DNA of 17,162 bases from Pseudomonadota bacterium. Its GTDB lineage: Bacteria > Pseudomonadota > Gammaproteobacteria > Burkholderiales > Burkholderiaceae_C. The position numbers and the translations under genes are program-made. Numbering within the stretch: the first letter of the stretch is position 1; every line of letters starts with the position of its first letter. The DNA lies in the NCBI GenBank assembly GCA_023442945.1, contig JAEZWW010000064.1:1-17162 (forward strand), written 5' to 3'. The notes beneath the pieces were generated by a model that was not told the origin of the DNA, did no database searches, and was given only the letters and a program-made list of their open reading frames with translations. This document shows, piece by piece, positions 14,211 to 17,162 of the stretch.

Positions 14211-15320
14211 TCAGGCCTTCACTTCCTGCGCGCTGATCTTGTACTTGAAGGTCGCCGGGTCGTACTGATCGAACCAGCCGTCGCCGTTCTCGGCCATCGG
14301 GTACATCACAAAACCCAGCGCCTCGCCGCGGCTGCCCGGCAGCTTGACGTCGTGCGCGGTGTTGTAGGCCATCCAGTTGCCTTCCCACGCGCCGTACAGG
14401 CCGCGGAACACGGGGGCGATCAGCGGGTCGTCGCTGCGCTTGATCCACTCGGGGCGTTCCTGGCGCATCACCTTGGCCACGTCGGCCGGGTCCATCGCCG
14501 TCCAGCCCTTGGCTTGCAGGTACACCTCGGCGCGGCAGTGCTGCGCGCCCGTCAGGTTGGCCGAGCCACTGCCCAGCTGCTGGTAGCCGAAGGCCGACGG
14601 CGCCAGGCGAATGCCGTACACGTCGCGCGCCGGCACGCCCACGGCCCGGCACAGGCCGACGAACAGCGCATTCAGATCGGCGCATTTGCCGCCCAGGTTG
14701 CCGGTCTCCAGCATGGTCTGGATGTCGCCTTCGCCGCAGCCTTTCACCGTCGGCTCGCGCCAGGCGTTGGCCACCACCCAGTCGTACAGGGCGCGCACCT
14801 TGGCTTCGTCGCCACGGGCGCCGCGCGTGGCTTTCAGCGCCGTGTCGCGCACGATGCCGCCGGTGGGGATCAGCCGCGTGGGCTGCAGCGCGGCGCGCAG
14901 CGTGGTGGCGTCTTCCCGCGCACGGTGAGCGACCGGCGCGCGGCTTTGCGTGCGCACGCGGCTGGTCACTTCAACGAAGGGCTGCGCCGTGCCGGCCGGG
15001 AAGTCGACCGCAACCAGACGCACGCCCTGCTGGCCGTCGGCCACGATGTCGGCTTGGCCGTTGCTGGCAAAGCTGTCGCCCAGCGGCGTCTGCCAGTCGG
15101 TCTGCACGGACGGCAGCGGCACCCAGGCGCGCGTGGCGCTGGTGGTGGCGGGCAGGTCCACGCGCGTGAGCACGTCGAACGTGCGCCAATCGCCGGACTG
15201 GGGCGCGAAGCGGTGGGATGCAGGGGCAGCAGGCGCGGGTTGCGCCCAGGCGGCGGGCAGGGTCGCGGCAAGGCCAACGCCCGCCGCGCGCCCGATGAAG
15301 GCACGGCGTACCAGGTTCAT
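14211..15320 (-). CDS. Exported transglutaminase-like domain protein
   Basis: Transglutaminase/protease-like superfamily protein, 369 residues. The start at 15320 is preferred over 15362 because GGAG (15332-15329) lies 8 bases upstream and the N-terminus MNLVRRAFIGRAAGVGLAAT is a twin-arginine-like signal ending AWA-Q near residue 27. The catalytic triad is visible: Cys213 in GNLGGKCADLNALF, His261 in GAQHCRAEVYL and Asp277 in KGWTAMDPADV. In bacteria most such proteins act as proteases, amidases or cross-linkers in the envelope; the substrate is unknown. The N-terminal half (residues 45-125) is beta-rich and resembles the domain preceding the transglutaminase core in many members. It is 163 bp downstream of the TlpA-like gene on the same strand, so it may have its own promoter in that gap. 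Confidence 0.92.
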   Translation of the reverse strand: MNLVRRAFIGRAAGVGLAATLPAAWAQPAPAAPASHRFAPQSGDWRTFDVLTRVDLPATTSATRAWVPLPSVQTDWQTPLGDSFASNGQADIVADGQQGVRLVAVDFPAGTAQPFVEVTSRVRTQSRAPVAHRAREDATTLRAALQPTRLIPTGGIVRDTALKATRGARGDEAKVRALYDWVVANAWREPTVKGCGEGDIQTMLETGNLGGKCADLNALFVGLCRAVGVPARDVYGIRLAPSAFGYQQLGSGSANLTGAQHCRAEVYLQAKGWTAMDPADVAKVMRQERPEWIKRSDDPLIAPVFRGLYGAWEGNWMAYNTAHDVKLPGSRGEALGFVMYPMAENGDGWFDQYDPATFKYKISAQEVKA

Positions 15321-15328
15321 ACAGAGAA

Positions 15329-15332
15329 CTCC
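15329..15332 (-). promoter_or_regulatory. Ribosome binding site deciding the start at 15320
   Basis: GGAG on the minus strand, 8 bases before the ATG at 15320. The upstream in-frame start at 15362 has no such site and would place 14 extra residues before the signal peptide. Confidence 0.6.
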
Positions 15333-15456
15333 GAATGGGTGGAAACACCTGTCGGCGCACACGAGGCGGCCGGGTCAACCCGGCGTCGCCAATGCCCCGA
15401 AGGCAGGTGACCGGCGCCGAAGGGGCGCGCGGAGCGGCGATTATCCGCGCTGGGCG

Positions 15457-15479
15457 GGTGCGTTGCCGATCAACGCACC
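15457..15479 (-). terminator. Hairpin directly after the TlpA-like gene
   Basis: Perfect 9-bp arms GGTGCGTTG (15457-15465) and CAACGCACC (15471-15479) with a 5-base loop, extendable by GGC/GCC past a one-base bulge. It starts 4 bases after the minus-strand stop at 15484. No T-run follows on the minus strand, so it is either a weak terminator or a 3'-end stabilising structure. Confidence 0.5.
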
Positions 15480-15483
15480 GCCA

Positions 15484-16002
15484 TCAGCCGCGCAGCGCGG
15501 CGATCCAGTCTTGCGCCGGCGCGCCGGTCCAGTCCACCGCGCCGCTGACCACGCGCTGCGGCCGCCCGCGCCCATCGACCAGCACGGTGGTGGGAAAAAC
15601 CTTCATGTCCCAGGCGCGGGTGATCTCACCGCGCGGGTCGGGCAGGATCGGGAAAGTCAGCCCCGCCGACTGCGCATAGCGCTGCACGCGCGGAAACGGC
15701 TCGCGCACGTTGACGGCCAGCACGGCCAGGCGCTCGCCTTCCAGCTCGGCCAGCGTCTGCAGCGTGGGCATTTCCGCTTTGCAGGGCGCACACCAGGTCG
15801 CCCAGAAGTTGATCAACACCGCCCGCCCGTGCAGCGCGGCCAGGTCCCAGGTCTTGCCTTGCAGATCGGGGCCGACCAGCGCCGGCACGGCGCGACCGGC
15901 AGGCCACGGCTTGGCCACGTGCTGCGCGCGGGCAGGCGCCGCGACCGCGCTGGCCGCGAAGGCCAAGCACAGCTGGCGCCGGGACAGCACGCCGGGCTTC
16001 AT
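15484..16002 (-). CDS. TlpA-like thioredoxin-fold protein
   Basis: Periplasmic thiol-disulfide oxidoreductase of the TlpA/ResA type, 172 residues. The start at 16002 gives a signal peptide (MKPGVLSRRQLCLAFAASAV, cleavage likely after ARA near residue 26); the longer frame runs back into alaS. The redox motif WCAPCK has Cys71 and Cys74, and the cis-proline segment KVFPTTVLVDG has Pro137. SRRQLCLAF could be a Tat-like or ordinary Sec signal. It begins 4 bases after the alaS stop with no clear ribosome binding site, so translation is probably coupled to alaS. Likely roles are cytochrome c maturation or general disulfide reduction. No ccm gene is visible nearby, so the partner is unknown. Confidence 0.93.
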   Translation of the reverse strand: MKPGVLSRRQLCLAFAASAVAAPARAQHVAKPWPAGRAVPALVGPDLQGKTWDLAALHGRAVLINFWATWCAPCKAEMPTLQTLAELEGERLAVLAVNVREPFPRVQRYAQSAGLTFPILPDPRGEITRAWDMKVFPTTVLVDGRGRPQRVVSGAVDWTGAPAQDWIAALRG

Positions 16003-16006
16003 CGCA

Positions 16007-17162
16007 TCAGGCGCGCTCGGCGACCCAGGCTTGCACGCTGGCCAGCGCTGCCGGCAGCCCAGACGCGTCCGTGCCCCCCGCCATCGCCATATCCGGTTTA
16101 CCCCCGCCCTTGCCACCCCCCTGCTGGGCGACGAAGTTGACCAGCTCGCCCGCCTTCACCTTGCCGATGCTGTCCTTGGTCACCCCGGCGGCGATCTGCA
16201 CCTTGTCGCCGTCCACGGCGGCCAGCACGATGGCGGCGGTGCCGAGCTTGTCTTTCAGCTTGTCCATGGTTTCGCGCAGCGCCTTGGCGTCGGCGCCGGG
16301 CAGTGCGGCGGCCAGCACCTTGATGCCTTTGACGTCGACGGCCTGGCCCAGCAGCTCGTCGCCCTGGCTGGACGCCAGCTTGCCTTTGAGCTGCGCAATC
16401 TCTTTTTCCAACGACTTCACCTGGTCCAGCGTCTGCGACAAGCGCGATTGCACTTCCACCGCCGGCGCGCGCAGCGTGGCGGCCACGCTGTGCACCGTGG
16501 CTTCCAGGCCCTGCACGTACTGCAGTGCGTTGGCGCCGGTGATCGCTTCCACGCGGCGCACGCCGGCGGCCACGCCGCCTTCGCTGACGATTTTGAACAG
16601 GCCGATGTCGCCCGTGCGCTGCACGTGCGTGCCGCCGCAGAGTTCGCGGCTGCTGCCAATGTCCAGCACGCGCACGGTCTCGCCGTACTTCTCGCCAAAC
16701 AGCATCATGGCGCCGGTCTGCTGTGCGCTTTCAATGTCCATCACGCGCGCCTGCGTGGGCGCGTTGGCCAGGATCTCGTCGTTGACGCGGCGTTCGATCT
16801 CGACGATCTGCGCACCGGTCACCGGCGCGTTGTGCGCAAAGTCGAAACGCGTCTTTTCCGCATCGACCAGGCTGCCCTTTTGCTGCACGTGCGTGCCCAG
16901 CACCTCGCGCAGCGCCTTGTGCATCAGGTGGGTAACGGAGTGGTTGCGCATGATCCGCTGGCGCGAGATCACGTCCACCGCCGCGTTGACATGGTCGCCC
17001 ACCGAGAGCGTGCCGCGCGCGAGGACACCGTGGTGCCCGGAGACGTCGGCCTGGATGCGCAGCGTGTCGTCCACCTCGAAGCGAGCGGAGCCGGCCGAGG
17101 CAGCGCCGCGGCGCTCGATCGTGCCGCGGTCACCGACCTGGCCCCCGGACTCCGCGTAGAAC
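16007..17162 (-). CDS. alaS: Alanyl-tRNA synthetase, C-terminal part (5' end outside window)
   Basis: Charges tRNA-Ala with alanine and clears mischarged tRNA. The frame is open to the right edge; the first visible residues FYAESGGQVGDRG are the conserved segment before the editing domain, so the catalytic and tRNA-recognition domains lie beyond the window. The ATG at 17074 is internal, not the start. Visible editing-site zinc motifs are HSVTHLMH (around 16945-16930) and CGGTH (16639-16625). A coiled-coil linker (SRLSQTLDQVKSLEKEIAQLKG) follows, then the C-terminal DHHA1-type domain with GGGKGGGKPDMAMAGG near the end. About 385 of the roughly 870 residues usual for AlaRS are present. The TlpA-like gene follows at once. 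Confidence 0.97.
   Translation of the reverse strand, partial: FYAESGGQVGDRGTIERRGAASAGSARFEVDDTLRIQADVSGHHGVLARGTLSVGDHVNAAVDVISRQRIMRNHSVTHLMHKALREVLGTHVQQKGSLVDAEKTRFDFAHNAPVTGAQIVEIERRVNDEILANAPTQARVMDIESAQQTGAMMLFGEKYGETVRVLDIGSSRELCGGTHVQRTGDIGLFKIVSEGGVAAGVRRVEAITGANALQYVQGLEATVHSVAATLRAPAVEVQSRLSQTLDQVKSLEKEIAQLKGKLASSQGDELLGQAVDVKGIKVLAAALPGADAKALRETMDKLKDKLGTAAIVLAAVDGDKVQIAAGVTKDSIGKVKAGELVNFVAQQGGGKGGGKPDMAMAGGTDASGLPAALASVQAWVAERA

Noticed and set aside
14352..15410. A plus-strand open frame opposite the transglutaminase-like gene.
   Set aside because: It is a high-GC shadow; the minus frame has a signal peptide, a ribosome binding site and a Cys-His-Asp triad.

Overview
The window is GC-rich bacterial DNA with tightly packed genes. 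Gene content and protein style (SuhB beginning SSSLHPMLNVAIRAARAAG, paired DUF1800/DUF1501 proteins, Ala/Pro/Gly-rich tails) suggest a betaproteobacterium of the Burkholderiales, most likely Comamonadaceae. This is recognition from memory and was not checked by a search. No tRNA or rRNA gene, CRISPR array, phage gene or transposase was found.

Layout, left to right. (1) Positions 1-3612 hold the end of a ligase-associated DNA-damage operon: an Lhr-type DEXH helicase, cut by the window edge, and the PdeM nuclease. (2) Positions 3645-4541 encode a lipoprotein alpha/beta hydrolase. (3) miaA (tRNA A37 dimethylallyltransferase) lies at 4726-5736. (4) A two-gene exported-protein operon, DUF1800 then DUF1501, runs from 5855 to 9271 and ends in a good intrinsic terminator. 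(5) suhB, trmB and an RluA-family pseudouridine synthase follow on the same strand (9482-12363); suhB and trmB overlap by 4 bp. (6) A small unrecognised protein on the minus strand (12483-13001) diverges from a metallo-beta-lactamase-fold hydrolase (13137-14078). (7) On the minus strand, read from the right edge, are the 3' part of alaS, a TlpA-like thioredoxin starting 4 bp after the alaS stop, and a Tat-exported transglutaminase-like protein.

The most interesting signal is a dispersed repeat of about 60 bp, seen six times clearly and once in degenerate form within 17 kb. Its core is AGCTGCYTGCGCAGG, a short variable part, then STAGGGCC, with AT-rich edges. Two copies are intergenic and one covers the trmB stop and the whole trmB-pseudouridine synthase gap. 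The others lie in frame inside lhr (two), miaA and trmB, at places where these proteins appear to carry extra residues. The three clear intragenic copies are on the coding strand and are read in the same frame, giving related peptides (A-x-x-A-x-x-[ST]-R-A). This resembles in principle the protein-embedded palindromic elements of Rickettsia, but the sequence family is different. Whether it has already been described for Comamonadaceae cannot be settled here.

Most other genes are ordinary housekeeping: three RNA-modification genes (miaA, trmB, rluA-like), suhB and alaS. Secondary points of interest are the LHR repair pair, the Gly/Pro-rich surface-type linker of the DUF1800 protein, low-complexity tails on several core enzymes, and an unrecognised conserved-looking small protein.
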